Of a DNA stretch of 64,000 bases, positions 32,290 to 41,525 are shown piece by piece. Source of the DNA: Dehalococcoidia bacterium (GTDB lineage Bacteria; Chloroflexota; Dehalococcoidia; UBA2979); NCBI GenBank assembly GCA_028279505.1, contig JANQNP010000120.1, forward strand, positions 1 through 64,000, given 5' to 3'. The stretch's first letter is position 1; the number at the start of each line of letters is the position of its first letter. The notes below the pieces were generated by a model. The model made no database searches and had not been told where the DNA came from. It worked only from the letters and a program-made list of their open reading frames with translations. Made by a program: the position numbers and the translations under genes.

Positions 32290-34603
32290 GCGCCGATCCT
32301 GGCGTCGCCTCACCGCCCCGAGCCTCGGGCTCACCGCGCTCCGCGAGCGGTTGGTCGGCCGCAGCCTGCTCGCCAAGAGCCTCGTCGCCGTCCTCACGCC
32401 CCTCGTCATCGTGCTGCTCGTCGTCGGCATCGGCGGCTTCTTCGCAGCCACGAGGATCGCCGAGCAGGTCGTCCAGCAGCGCGACGCGGAGCTCGCCCGC
32501 GTCTCCGCCGACCGCCTCTCCGAGCGCCTCGACGAGCTCTTCGGCCCGCTCGAACGCTCCGCCACCACCCTCTCCAGCCCCTCCGCCACTCCCGAGGAGC
32601 TCGAGACCCTCGTCGCGGAGATCCGCGCCTCCGCCGAGGTGCCCTTCGACGTCGGGCTCCTCTTCTACGACCGCCAGGGCACCGTCGTCGCCTCCGACCC
32701 GCCCTGGCTCGTCCGCCTCCCGCAGTGGCTCGAGTACCTCGACCGCTCGCAGCTCCGCCAGGTCCGTGACGAACGCCAGTCCTCCTTCTCCAGCGTCTTC
32801 TCCGACCCGGTCACCGGCGTCGACTTCATCCTCGCCTCCGTCCCCGTCGAAGACGTCACCGACGAGGTCAGCGGCATCCTCGCCGCCGCGATCTCCCTGC
32901 AGTCCGACTTCCTCGAGGCGATCGCCGACGTCCGCGTCGGCGACGAGGGCATCGCCTATCTCGTCGACGAGCGCGGCAGCGTCATCTACCACCCCGACCT
33001 CGACCTCGTCGGCGACAACGTCACCGACCTCGAGGCCGTCGACCTCGCACTCGGCGGGCGCAGCGGCGCCGTGATCGCCGATGGCAGCGACGGCGAGCGC
33101 AGCATCTCCGGCTACGCCCCGGTCGGCAGCACCGGCTGGGGCGTCGTCACCGAGCAGCGCTGGGACTCCGTGATCGGCCCGATCCGCCAAGCCGCCCAGG
33201 TCGCGCTCCTCGTCATCATCGCCGGCGGGATCGTCGCCGCCGGCTCGCTCGCCTACGTCATCCGCCGCCTCTTCAGCCCCATCTCACGCCTCACCGAGGG
33301 CGCCGAGCAGATCGCCGCCGGCGACTTCTCTCAGCGCGTCGACACCGACATCGACGAGGAACTCCGCGGCCTCGCCGAGCGCTTCAACTCCATGGCCGGC
33401 GCCCTCGAGGAGTCCTACGCCAACCTCGAGGACCGCGTCCGCCAGCGCACCGCCGAGAACCAGCGGCTCTACGAGGAAGCCGCCGAGCGCGCACAGGAGC
33501 TCGCCGAGCTGAACCGCCGCGCCGTCGCCGTCGCGGGCGTCGCCCAGGAGGTCGGCACCCTCACCCGCCTCGACGCCCTGCTCCCCGCCGTCAGCCAGCG
33601 TCTCCTCGACACCTTCGGCTACTCCTCCGTGATCGTCTTCCTGCTCGACGAGGCCACAGACGAGCTCGTGCCGCAGGGCGAGGCCGCCGAACACACCCCG
33701 CGCCGCCTCCTCGACGACGGCGCCGTCGGCCGCGCCGCCGCCAGCGGCGACAGCCTCGTCGTGCATGACCTGACCATCGAGGACGGCGAAGACGGCGTCA
33801 CCGGCAGCGAGATCGCCGCCCCCATTCACGTCGGCGACCTCGTCGTCGGCGTCCTCGACGTCCGCAGCCCCGAGCCCAACGTCTTCGACGAGGCCGACCG
33901 CTTCACCGTCGAGACCTTCGCCGATCAGCTCGCCGTTGCCATCGAGAACGCGCGGCTCTTCGAGCAGACCAGCGACCTCGCGGTCCTCGAGGAGCGCAAC
34001 CGCTTCGCCCGCGAGATCCACGACACCATCGCCCAGGGCCTGACCGGCATCGTCCTCCAGCTCGAGGCCATGGAGCAGTCGCTCGACGGCGACCCCGCCG
34101 AGTCGCTCGATCACCTCGAACGCGCCCGCTCACTCGCGCGCGAGTGCCTCCAGGACGCCCGCCGCTCCGTCTGGAACCTGCTCCCCGACCGCCTCGTTGA
34201 GAACTCCCTCGACGAGGCCCTCGACCAGGAGATCACCCGCTTCGCAGGCGACGGCTCCGAGGACGGCAAACTCGTCGTCGTCGGCCGCCCCCGCGCCCTC
34301 CGCCGCGACGTGCAGTCCGCCATGCTCCGCATCGCCCAGGAGGCGATGACCAACGTCCGCAAGCACGCCGAAGCCGAGGCCGTCGAGGTCGAGGTCGCCT
34401 ACCTCCCCGGCTTCGTCCGCCTCCGCATCACCGACGACGGGCGCGGCATCGAGGGCCAGCCAACCCGCCACAGCAACGACGGCGGCGGCTTCGGCCTCGG
34501 CGGCATGGAACAGCGCGTCCAGCAGCTCTTCGGCACCCTCGACATCCGCAACGTCGACGCGGGGAGCGGTACCGTTGTGGAAGCGACCATCCCCGCGGAC
34601 TAG
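32267..34603 (+). CDS. Sensor histidine kinase, Cache-HAMP-GAF-HisKA_3
   Basis: This 778-aa protein has TM1 at about 38-62, an extracellular Cache-like domain (to about 300), TM2 around 308-335 and a HAMP domain (IRRLFSPISRLTEGAEQI). A short coiled coil and a GAF domain (about 430-565) follow, then HisKA_3 with H585 in FAREIHDTIAQGLTGI and an ATPase domain (ITDDGRGI, GGGFGLGGMEQR). This is the NarL/DegS type. It overlaps the lipoprotein gene by 23 bases and precedes a NarL-type regulator gene by 67 bases, so the three form one signalling operon. Confidence 0.92.
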   Translation: MSEASSSRRRSWRRLTAPSLGLTALRERLVGRSLLAKSLVAVLTPLVIVLLVVGIGGFFAATRIAEQVVQQRDAELARVSADRLSERLDELFGPLERSATTLSSPSATPEELETLVAEIRASAEVPFDVGLLFYDRQGTVVASDPPWLVRLPQWLEYLDRSQLRQVRDERQSSFSSVFSDPVTGVDFILASVPVEDVTDEVSGILAAAISLQSDFLEAIADVRVGDEGIAYLVDERGSVIYHPDLDLVGDNVTDLEAVDLALGGRSGAVIADGSDGERSISGYAPVGSTGWGVVTEQRWDSVIGPIRQAAQVALLVIIAGGIVAAGSLAYVIRRLFSPISRLTEGAEQIAAGDFSQRVDTDIDEELRGLAERFNSMAGALEESYANLEDRVRQRTAENQRLYEEAAERAQELAELNRRAVAVAGVAQEVGTLTRLDALLPAVSQRLLDTFGYSSVIVFLLDEATDELVPQGEAAEHTPRRLLDDGAVGRAAASGDSLVVHDLTIEDGEDGVTGSEIAAPIHVGDLVVGVLDVRSPEPNVFDEADRFTVETFADQLAVAIENARLFEQTSDLAVLEERNRFAREIHDTIAQGLTGIVLQLEAMEQSLDGDPAESLDHLERARSLARECLQDARRSVWNLLPDRLVENSLDEALDQEITRFAGDGSEDGKLVVVGRPRALRRDVQSAMLRIAQEAMTNVRKHAEAEAVEVEVAYLPGFVRLRITDDGRGIEGQPTRHSNDGGGFGLGGMEQRVQQLFGTLDIRNVDAGSGTVVEATIPAD

Positions 34604-34670
34604 CATGAATTCGGCCGCATCGACCGGGGAATCGCCCGGTCGCCGCGCGGACACTCGAAGCGAGGCCCCG

Positions 34671-35315
34671 ATGGACCCGATCCGCGTCATGATCGTCGAC
34701 GATCACACCGTCGTCCGCGACGGCATCTCCACGTTGATCGACAGCCAGGACGACTTCGAGATCGTCGGCAAGGCGAGCGACGGTCAGGAAGCCGTCGAGC
34801 GCGCCCCCGCGATCCGGCCCGACGTCGTCCTCATGGACCTGCGCATGCCCCGCATGGACGGCGTGGAGGCGATCCGCCGCCTCCGCACCGAACTCGACGA
34901 CGTCAAATGCATCGTCCTCACCACGTTCGACACCGACAACTACATCTTCGAGGCCATCGAGGCCGGCGCCCGCGGCTTCCTCCTCAAGGACGCCTCGCGC
35001 GACGAGCTCTTCAAAGCCATCCGCGCCGTCAGCGAGGGTGAATCCCTGATCGAGCCGAGCATCGCCGCCCGCGTGCTCGACCGCATGGCCAGCCTCGAGC
35101 GCGGCGAGACCACCGGCCCCTCCCTCTCCGAGCGAGAGCTCGAGGTGCTCGGCGAACTCGCCCAGGGCCGCGCCAACAAGGAGATCGCCGCCTCACTCAG
35201 CCTGAGCGAGAGCACCGTCAAGACCTACGTCGCCCGCATCTTCGGCAAGCTCGACGCCTCCGGCCGCACCGAAGCCGTCACCAAGGCGCTCCAGCTCGGC
35301 CTGATCAAGCTCTAG
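34671..35315 (+). CDS. NarL/FixJ-family response regulator
   Basis: This 214-aa protein has a receiver domain (IRVMIVDDHTVVRDGIS, phosphoacceptor D56 in VVLMDLRMPRMDG, conserved lysine in GFLLKDASRDEL) and a LuxR-type HTH (LSERELEVLGELAQGRANKE, SLSESTVKTYVARIFGKL). It is the cognate DNA-binding partner of the kinase directly upstream. ATG 34,671 is chosen from the receiver start. Its targets cannot be read from the sequence. Confidence 0.93.
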   Translation: MDPIRVMIVDDHTVVRDGISTLIDSQDDFEIVGKASDGQEAVERAPAIRPDVVLMDLRMPRMDGVEAIRRLRTELDDVKCIVLTTFDTDNYIFEAIEAGARGFLLKDASRDELFKAIRAVSEGESLIEPSIAARVLDRMASLERGETTGPSLSERELEVLGELAQGRANKEIAASLSLSESTVKTYVARIFGKLDASGRTEAVTKALQLGLIKL

Positions 35316-35381
35316 CCCACCCCGCCCGAGGGCCATCCGGCCATCGAGGGCGTCACGTCCGCGCGCGGTGTCCCGCGCCGG

Positions 35382-35924
35382 TCAGTCCTCAGCCTCCGCG
35401 CGAGCCAACCCCAGCTCAGTCAGCGCCTCGTGAAACACCTCCGGCACCGCCGTCTCCCGATCGAGGACAGCGGGCTCCTCGGACGCGGCACGCTCGGCAG
35501 AGGCGGTGCCCTCGGCGGGAGCGGCATGCCCATCGGCGATGGCTGGCTCCGCCAGCACGTCCTGCCGTAGGAAGATCGGCAGATCCAGGTGCCGCGCGGC
35601 TAGCATCGCCACCCCCGTGTCCCACTCCGCCTCGGTCACGCCCAGCGCCCCGCTCAGGCGGACGCTCACCACGATTCGCCGCTCCTCGGGGGTCACGATC
35701 ACCGCCTCCGGCGCCTGCCCCATCGCAGCCAGCGAGGACTCCAGACTACTCAGCAGCAGCCGCGCCCCCGGACCGACCCCCTCCGTCATGAAGAACGGCA
35801 CCAGTTCGCGATGCACCCGTAGCCGCACGTGGGCGTCGCCGTCCTCCTCCAGCAACACGACCCAAGCATGCCGCTCGCACGGACAGGGTCGTAGGCCGTG
35901 GATCCGCATCAGTCGGTTCGACAC
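35382..35924 (-). CDS. Hypothetical protein, possibly DUF151-like
   Basis: The 180-aa product lacks TM helices. Residues 20-50 (AWVVLLEEDGDAHVRLRVHR) and about 112-130 (AARHLDLPIFLRQDVLAE) recall the DUF151 (bifunctional nuclease) fold, but the usual active-site pattern is not clear. The last 45 residues are Ala/Glu-rich and probably disordered. CPCERH near the start might bind metal. The start is GTG 35,924 or ATG 35,909. The family link is tentative. Confidence 0.55.
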   Translation of the reverse strand: MSNRLMRIHGLRPCPCERHAWVVLLEEDGDAHVRLRVHRELVPFFMTEGVGPGARLLLSSLESSLAAMGQAPEAVIVTPEERRIVVSVRLSGALGVTEAEWDTGVAMLAARHLDLPIFLRQDVLAEPAIADGHAAPAEGTASAERAASEEPAVLDRETAVPEVFHEALTELGLARAEAED

Positions 35925-35967
35925 TCGTCACTCCCTGCTACCGGGCGGCCATCGTTGGAACTGGTGG

Positions 35968-35997
35968 TTGACCATAGATAGCACACTCACTCAGAAT
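35968..35997 (+). promoter_or_regulatory. Candidate promoter of imelysin operon
   Basis: TTGACC (35,968-35,973) and CAGAAT (35,992-35,997) are spaced by 18 bases in the AT-rich gap before the first imelysin gene. Iron control would be expected for such an operon, but I see no clear Fur box. Confidence 0.4.
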
Positions 35998-36046
35998 TCG
36001 TGCGCACTACATTCAACTCGTAGGCATTCAGGTGTGAGGAAGACAG

Positions 36047-37210
36047 ATGATACGACCATCCTTCGCGATCGGGGCCATGCTCGTGGTTGCCGCGCTGGCA
36101 CTCGCCGCCTGCGGCGGCGATGACGGACCGTCGAGCGACCTCAAGGAGGAGGTCGTCCAGCAGTACGCCGACGGCGTGCACGCCTCCTACGCCGCCAGCC
36201 TCGAGTCCGCCACCACGATGGACGCCGCCGTCGACGCCTTCCTCGCCGACCCGACCGACGACACCCTCGAGGCCGCCAAGCAGGCGTGGCTCACCGCCCG
36301 CGATGACTACGGACCCACCGAGGCCTTCCGCTTCTACGGCGGCCCGATCGACAACGAGGAAGATGGTCCCGAGGGCCTGATCAACGCGTGGCCGCTCGAC
36401 GAGGCCTACATCGACTACGTCGAGGGCAACCCCAACGCCGGCATCATCAACAACCCGGACCTCCACCCGGAGATCACCGCCGACGTGCTCGTCTCCCTCA
36501 ACGAGGAAGGCGGAGAGGCCAACGTCTCCACCGGCTGGCACGCCATCGAGTTCCTCCTCTGGGGTCAGGACTTCAACGACGACGGCCCCGGCGATCGCCC
36601 CGTCAGCGACTACACCACCGCCGACAACGCCGACCGTCGTGGCGTCTACCTGGAGACCGCCAGCGACCTGCTGCTGGTCCACCTCCAGTCGCTCGTCGAC
36701 GCCTGGGACCCGGACGGCAGCGGCAACTACTACGACACCTTCCTCGCGCTCGAGACCGACGAGGCCCTCGTCAACATCATCACCGGCATCGGTGAGCTGA
36801 GCCGCGGCGAGCTCGCCGGCGAGCGCATGACCGTCGCTTACGAGGAGCGCTCACAGGAAGACGAGCACTCCTGCTTCTCCGACAACACGACCGCCGACAT
36901 CGTCGCGAACGCCGTCGGCATCGAGCGCGTGCTGGATGGTGACTTCCCGGGGACCAACGGCCCTGGCATCTACGACCTGGTCAAGGAAGCTGACGAGGAC
37001 TTGGCCGACCAGCTGCGTGACGAGGTCTCCTCGAGCGTCTCGCTCACCGAGGGCATCCCCGCGCCATTCGACCAGCACCTGACCGCGGACGTGCCGGACA
37101 GCTCGGAGGGCCGGACGGCGATCCTCACCGCCATCGAGGCGCTGGAGTTGCAGACCGACAGCATCGTCGCCGCTGCCGAGGCGCTCGGCGTCTCCATCAG
37201 CGTCTCCTAG
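36047..37210 (+). CDS. Imelysin-family lipoprotein (first copy)
   Basis: This 387-aa exported lipoprotein (lipobox ALALAACGG) has the imelysin/peptidase M75 fold: EAAKQAWLTARDDYGPTEAF and the conserved GxHxxE motif G163-W-H165-A-I-E168 in GWHAIEFLLWGQD. Imelysin proteins bind iron or haem-related ligands at the cell surface, and despite the peptidase name no protease activity is assumed. It is followed by a di-haem oxidoreductase and a second imelysin, the common arrangement for this family. Confidence 0.9.
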   Translation: MIRPSFAIGAMLVVAALALAACGGDDGPSSDLKEEVVQQYADGVHASYAASLESATTMDAAVDAFLADPTDDTLEAAKQAWLTARDDYGPTEAFRFYGGPIDNEEDGPEGLINAWPLDEAYIDYVEGNPNAGIINNPDLHPEITADVLVSLNEEGGEANVSTGWHAIEFLLWGQDFNDDGPGDRPVSDYTTADNADRRGVYLETASDLLLVHLQSLVDAWDPDGSGNYYDTFLALETDEALVNIITGIGELSRGELAGERMTVAYEERSQEDEHSCFSDNTTADIVANAVGIERVLDGDFPGTNGPGIYDLVKEADEDLADQLRDEVSSSVSLTEGIPAPFDQHLTADVPDSSEGRTAILTAIEALELQTDSIVAAAEALGVSISVS

Positions 37211-37219
37211 CGCACAGCC

Positions 37220-37264
37220 CGGGAAGGGCGACAGCCTGTGAGCCTCCAGCCGTCGCCCTTCCCG
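37220..37264 (+). promoter_or_regulatory. Hairpin enclosing the next gene's start codon
   Basis: A 13-bp perfect stem, CGGGAAGGGCGAC (37,220-37,232) with GTCGCCCTTCCCG (37,252-37,264), encloses a 19-base loop holding the GTG start (37,238) of the oxidoreductase. The left arm contains the only Shine-Dalgarno-like sequence, GGGAAGG. Folding would hide it, so the hairpin could limit translation or act as a partial terminator after the first imelysin gene. Confidence 0.5.
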
Positions 37265-38689
37265 CCTCTGCGCCGCCTTCTCGGGCACGATCGCGGCTGG
37301 ATCCCGATCGTCGCGATCAGCGCCCTGCTCGTCGCCCTGATCGCCATCAGCTGCGGCGACGACGCGGACGAGGACGTCGACGCCTTCCTCATCCCGGAGC
37401 TCGGCGGCGACACCACCGCCTTCAACGACACTCGCAACGCCTTCAGCCTCTCCGCCCGCAACCTCTCGAACGACAACCGCCGTCGCTTCGAGGTCGGCGA
37501 CTCCTTCTTCACCCAGAACTGGGTCACCGCGCCCGCCTCCACCACCTCGCGCGACGGCCTCGGACCGCTCTTCAACGCCCAGTCCTGCTCCTCCTGCCAC
37601 GTCCTCGACGGCCGCGGCCGCCCCCCGACCGACAACGACGACCCGGAGCGCGGACTGCTACTCCGCCTCTCGATCCCCGGCACCGGCGAACACGGTGGCC
37701 CGAACCCGGACCCGAACTACGGGGGCCAGCTCCAGGATCGCGCCCTGCTCGGCTTGACCCCCGAGGGCGCCATCCACATCGAGTGGACCGAGATCACCGG
37801 CGAATACGACGACGGCACGCCGTACACCCTCCGCTCCCCCGTCTACTCAATCGCCGACCCCGCCTTCGGCCCGCTCCCCGACGACCTCATGATCTCGCCG
37901 CGCATCGCGCCAATCGTCATCGGCATGGGCCTCCTCGAGGCCATCGCGGATGAGCGCCTCCTAGAGCTCGCCGATCCCGACGATGAGGACGGCGACGGCA
38001 TCTCCGGCCGCGTCAACATGGTCTGGGACGTCCGCTCCGGCGAACTCGTGATCGGCCGCTTCGGCTGGAAAGCCGGCCAGCCCTCCGTCGAGCAGCAGTC
38101 TGCCGGTGCCTTCCTCGGCGACATCGGCATCACCAGCAGCCTCTTCCCCACTCAGGGCTGCACCGCGGTCCAGACCGTCTGCCTCGACGCCGTCTCCGGC
38201 GGCGACCCCGAGCTCTCCGACGACCGCCTCGCCGACGTCACCCTCTACGCCTCCACGCTCGCCGTGCCGGCGATGCGCAACACGGACGACGAGGTGATCC
38301 GCCGCGGCGCGGAGGCCCTCGTCCGCAGCGGCTGCACCGCCTGCCACGTCGCCACCCACACCACCAGCGACCACCCGATCCCCGCGCTCCGCGACCAGCT
38401 GATCGTCCCCTTCACCGACTTGCTGCTCCACGACATGGGCGAGGGCCTGGCCGACAACCGCCACGAGTTCGCCGCCGACGGCCGCGAGTGGCGCACCCCG
38501 CCGCTCTGGGGCATCGGCCTCGTCGAGACCGTCAACGGCCACACGAACTTCCTCCACGACGGCCGCGCCCGCACCCTCGAGGAAGCCATCCTCTGGCACG
38601 GCGGCGAGGGCGAGGCGTCTCGTGACGCCTTCAAGGCCCTCAGCGCCGAGGATCGCGACGCGCTGATCCGCTTCCTCGAATCCCTCTAG
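37238..38689 (+). CDS. Di-haem oxidoreductase (DUF1111/DHOR family)
   Basis: This 483-aa exported protein has an N-terminal hydrophobic segment (WIPIVAISALLVALIAISCG) that may be a lipoprotein signal. Two c-type haem sites are present: C117-S-S-C120-H121 and C366-T-A-C369-H370. The family signatures NAQSCSSCHVLDGRG and TPPLWGIGLVETVNGHTNFL are present. It belongs to the putative thiol oxidoreductase/DHOR group that is regularly encoded between imelysins. A redox role in iron handling is likely, by context. Its stop overlaps the start of the second imelysin (TAGTG). Confidence 0.9.
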   Translation: MSLQPSPFPPLRRLLGHDRGWIPIVAISALLVALIAISCGDDADEDVDAFLIPELGGDTTAFNDTRNAFSLSARNLSNDNRRRFEVGDSFFTQNWVTAPASTTSRDGLGPLFNAQSCSSCHVLDGRGRPPTDNDDPERGLLLRLSIPGTGEHGGPNPDPNYGGQLQDRALLGLTPEGAIHIEWTEITGEYDDGTPYTLRSPVYSIADPAFGPLPDDLMISPRIAPIVIGMGLLEAIADERLLELADPDDEDGDGISGRVNMVWDVRSGELVIGRFGWKAGQPSVEQQSAGAFLGDIGITSSLFPTQGCTAVQTVCLDAVSGGDPELSDDRLADVTLYASTLAVPAMRNTDDEVIRRGAEALVRSGCTACHVATHTTSDHPIPALRDQLIVPFTDLLLHDMGEGLADNRHEFAADGREWRTPPLWGIGLVETVNGHTNFLHDGRARTLEEAILWHGGEGEASRDAFKALSAEDRDALIRFLESL

Positions 38690-39807
38690 TGCCCGGACCC
38701 GTGCGCGCCCGCCGCCTCCTCCTCCTCGCTGCGCTCAGCGCCCTGCTCGCCGCGGCCTGTGGCGGCGGCGGCCCATCCCGCACCGAGGTCGTCACCACCA
38801 TCGCGACCGACGTCGCCATCCCCCAGTTCGAGCAGCTCAGCGCGGACACCGCCACCCTCGCCGGCGCCGCGTCCGCGCTCTGCGCGGCCCCGTCGGCGAA
38901 CCTCGTCGAGGGCGCGCGAACCGCCTGGCGCGACACCCGCGTCACCTGGATGCACAGCGCCGCCGTCTGGTTCGGCCCCGTCATGGACCGCCGCTCCCGT
39001 TCCCTGATCGACTGGCCCGAGGTCGACGCCGACCGCATCGAGGAAGCGATCGCCGCTCGCGACTCCGTCACGTCCGAGGACGTCCGCGAGTTCTTCGCCG
39101 CCACCCAGCGCGGCCTCGGCGCCGCCGAGCACCTGCTCTTCGACGGCGACGCCGGCGAGGTCACGGCCGCCCTCGCCGACCCGGTCCGCTGCCAGTACCT
39201 CAACGCGATCCTCACCGTCGCCGAGGAGGAGGCCGCGGCGGTCCTCCAGGAGTGGACCGTCGGTTCCGAGAACCAGACCGCCTACCTCGACCGACTCACT
39301 GGCGACGCCGCCATCTCGATCGAGGTCGGCGCCGCCGTCGACGAGATCGGCGCCACCCAGGTCTTCCTCCTGCGCATGCTCACCGACATGCAGCTCGGCG
39401 CCGCCCTCGCCATCAACGCCCCCGCGCCCGACCTCGCCGCCATCCCTGGCGGCCCCGCGAACCACGAGACCATCGACCTGCAAGAGCAACTCCGAGGCAT
39501 GCGCACCCTCTACCTCGGCCCCGCGGGCGATCCCACCGAGGGCGACGCCACCGACAGCGGCCTCACCGCCCTCGTCGCCGACCGCGCCACCGACGCCGAC
39601 ACGCGCGTCCGCGCCGCCTTCGACGCCGCGATCGCGGCCGCCGAGGCCATCCCCACCCCCCTCCGCGAAGCGGCGGAGGCCCAGACCGCCGAGGCGACAG
39701 CCGCCTACGACGCCCTCAAGGAACTCCAGCTCACCTGGAACACAGACGTCGTCAGCCTGCTCGGAATCACCGTCGGCTTCAGCGACGCGGACGGCGACTC
39801 CGGCTAA
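38689..39807 (+). CDS. Imelysin-family lipoprotein (second copy)
   Basis: This 372-aa lipoprotein (LLAAACGG lipobox) starts at a GTG that overlaps the preceding stop. It has the imelysin fold (AWRDTRVTWMHSAAVWFGPV), but the GxHxxE motif is replaced by GLGAAEHLLF, in which the first histidine position is glycine, as in the second imelysin of many such operons. It closes the imelysin-DHOR-imelysin operon and converges, 6 bases apart, with the HTTM gene. Confidence 0.88.
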   Translation: MPGPVRARRLLLLAALSALLAAACGGGGPSRTEVVTTIATDVAIPQFEQLSADTATLAGAASALCAAPSANLVEGARTAWRDTRVTWMHSAAVWFGPVMDRRSRSLIDWPEVDADRIEEAIAARDSVTSEDVREFFAATQRGLGAAEHLLFDGDAGEVTAALADPVRCQYLNAILTVAEEEAAAVLQEWTVGSENQTAYLDRLTGDAAISIEVGAAVDEIGATQVFLLRMLTDMQLGAALAINAPAPDLAAIPGGPANHETIDLQEQLRGMRTLYLGPAGDPTEGDATDSGLTALVADRATDADTRVRAAFDAAIAAAEAIPTPLREAAEAQTAEATAAYDALKELQLTWNTDVVSLLGITVGFSDADGDSG

Positions 39808-39813
39808 CCCGCA

Positions 39814-41265
39814 CTAAGGCGACCCACCGGGGGGCAACACCCACGCCTTCGGCCCGGGTCGATAGGCCACCGCCGCCAGATCGACCTCCGCGTCGATCAA
39901 CCGCGCCGGCGCCCGCCCGTTGAACGCCACGAACACGTCCGACCGCACCTCGACGTCCGGGTACCCGCGCTCCGCGAAGTCGTCGCGAACCGCGTGCGCC
40001 GCCTGGAGGATCATGTCCGGCTGCGAGGACATCACCCGCACCTGCAGCGGCGTGTAGTGCTCCTCGGGCGACACGAGCCACCGCTCCCCGCTCGCCGGAT
40101 CGAGCACCCGGAACTCCACGAACCCGGCCTTCTCCGACAGCATCACCCGCCACGCGAACCGGTACCCGTCCTCGGACCAGCGCACGTTGCTCGCGTACGC
40201 GTAGTGCCGCAGCGGCAGCACCACCTGCACCGCCGCGAACACCACCAGCGCCACCACCCCGGCCCGCGCCACCCACCCCACCGAGGCGTCCCGGCCCCTC
40301 CGAGGTGCGCCACCCTCCGCCGCGAGTCCGTGCCCGCCCCGCGCCCTGTCGAGCGACTCGCGCCGCAGCCGTCCCACCACCCGCCGAGGCCAGTCGGGGC
40401 TGAAGAAGATCAGCGTCCCCGCGATCATCAGCCACGGGAACACGCCGATCGGGAAGAGCAGCCACGTCAACGTGTGGAAGGTGATCACCGCGAGGTAGGC
40501 GAACGGCCGCGATCGCCGCCACAGCAGCCAGCCCACGATCGTGCAGTCGAAGAGCGCCCCCGCCCACGAGAACAGGTACGCCGTCGCCGTGACCGCGAGC
40601 AGCGGACCGACCAAAGGCAGATCGTCGTGGTTCGCCAGCCAGATACTGAGCGGCTGCGCCTCGAACAGCCAGTCCGGGTTCAGCTTCGCCAGCCCCGCGA
40701 ACACGTAGACGACCCCGAGCTGCGCGCGCAGCGCCCAGATCACCCACACCGGCACCGTCGAGGACCGCGCCACCCGCCCCGCCCGCGCGTCCAGCGACCA
40801 GACACGATCCAGCGGCATGAAGACCATCAACAACGCCGCAAGGCTGACCCAGTAGTAGTGGTTGAGGTAGGTCGTCTGATCGATCAGCTCGACGTAGCTG
40901 AACAGCACGAAGTACGACGCGATCGCCAGCCGGTAGCGGTAGCCGACCGTCACAGCCACCGCCGCCGCGCCCATCAGCGCGAAGTGGAGGTACATCCCCC
41001 ACGCGGGCCACGGCTCGACCCAGCCGAACCCCCAGTACTGGAAGTGCCGCGCCGGCTCGACGTAGAACTCGTCGATCCACCCGTACGCGAAGAACCGCGC
41101 CACCCCGAACAGCGCTAGCAACCCGAACGCCAAGCGGAGCACCGCCGCCGAGCTGCCGTCGACCGGCCGCGCCCCCGCCCGCGCCACCCGGTCCACGAGG
41201 CCAATCGCCCCACCCGAGGTACCCGACGCTCGCTGCCGCTCCTCGAGGATCGTCGTCGCCGCCAT
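39814..41265 (-). CDS. HTTM/vitamin K-dependent gamma-carboxylase-like protein
   Basis: This 483-aa polytopic protein has the HTTM domain of the gamma-carboxylase family: LRLAFGLLALFGVARFFAYG, HFQYWGFGWVEPWPAWGMYL, YVELIDQTTYLNHYYWVSLA and FHTLTWLLFPIGVFPWLMIA, with about six to eight TM helices. A C-terminal extramembrane domain (LRHYAYASNVRWSEDGYRFA, FVEFRVLDP, DVFVAFNGRAPARLIDAEVD) is typical of bacterial homologues found beside imelysin operons. ATG 41,265 is used. Whether bacterial members carboxylate protein glutamates is not established. Confidence 0.88.
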   Translation of the reverse strand: MAATTILEERQRASGTSGGAIGLVDRVARAGARPVDGSSAAVLRLAFGLLALFGVARFFAYGWIDEFYVEPARHFQYWGFGWVEPWPAWGMYLHFALMGAAAVAVTVGYRYRLAIASYFVLFSYVELIDQTTYLNHYYWVSLAALLMVFMPLDRVWSLDARAGRVARSSTVPVWVIWALRAQLGVVYVFAGLAKLNPDWLFEAQPLSIWLANHDDLPLVGPLLAVTATAYLFSWAGALFDCTIVGWLLWRRSRPFAYLAVITFHTLTWLLFPIGVFPWLMIAGTLIFFSPDWPRRVVGRLRRESLDRARGGHGLAAEGGAPRRGRDASVGWVARAGVVALVVFAAVQVVLPLRHYAYASNVRWSEDGYRFAWRVMLSEKAGFVEFRVLDPASGERWLVSPEEHYTPLQVRVMSSQPDMILQAAHAVRDDFAERGYPDVEVRSDVFVAFNGRAPARLIDAEVDLAAVAYRPGPKAWVLPPGGSP

Positions 41266-41525
41266 CCGCCGATCATCCGGTCCCGCCAGGCGACGGACAA
41301 CCAACCGACATCCCGGCCAACCATTCCTCGAGAACCCCGAAACGCCTCGAAACAGCGCCGAATCCGCCGATCGCGTCACCCATCTGACCGACACGCTGTC
41401 GCCTCCCGGTCCCGAAAGCCGTCGCCCGGATGAGTCGGACATCGTCATCGCACGACGGACGCGGCGACAGCCCGCCAAACCCAATACTTCAACCACAACG
41501 AAACAAGCCGCCGAGGAGGCGCAAG

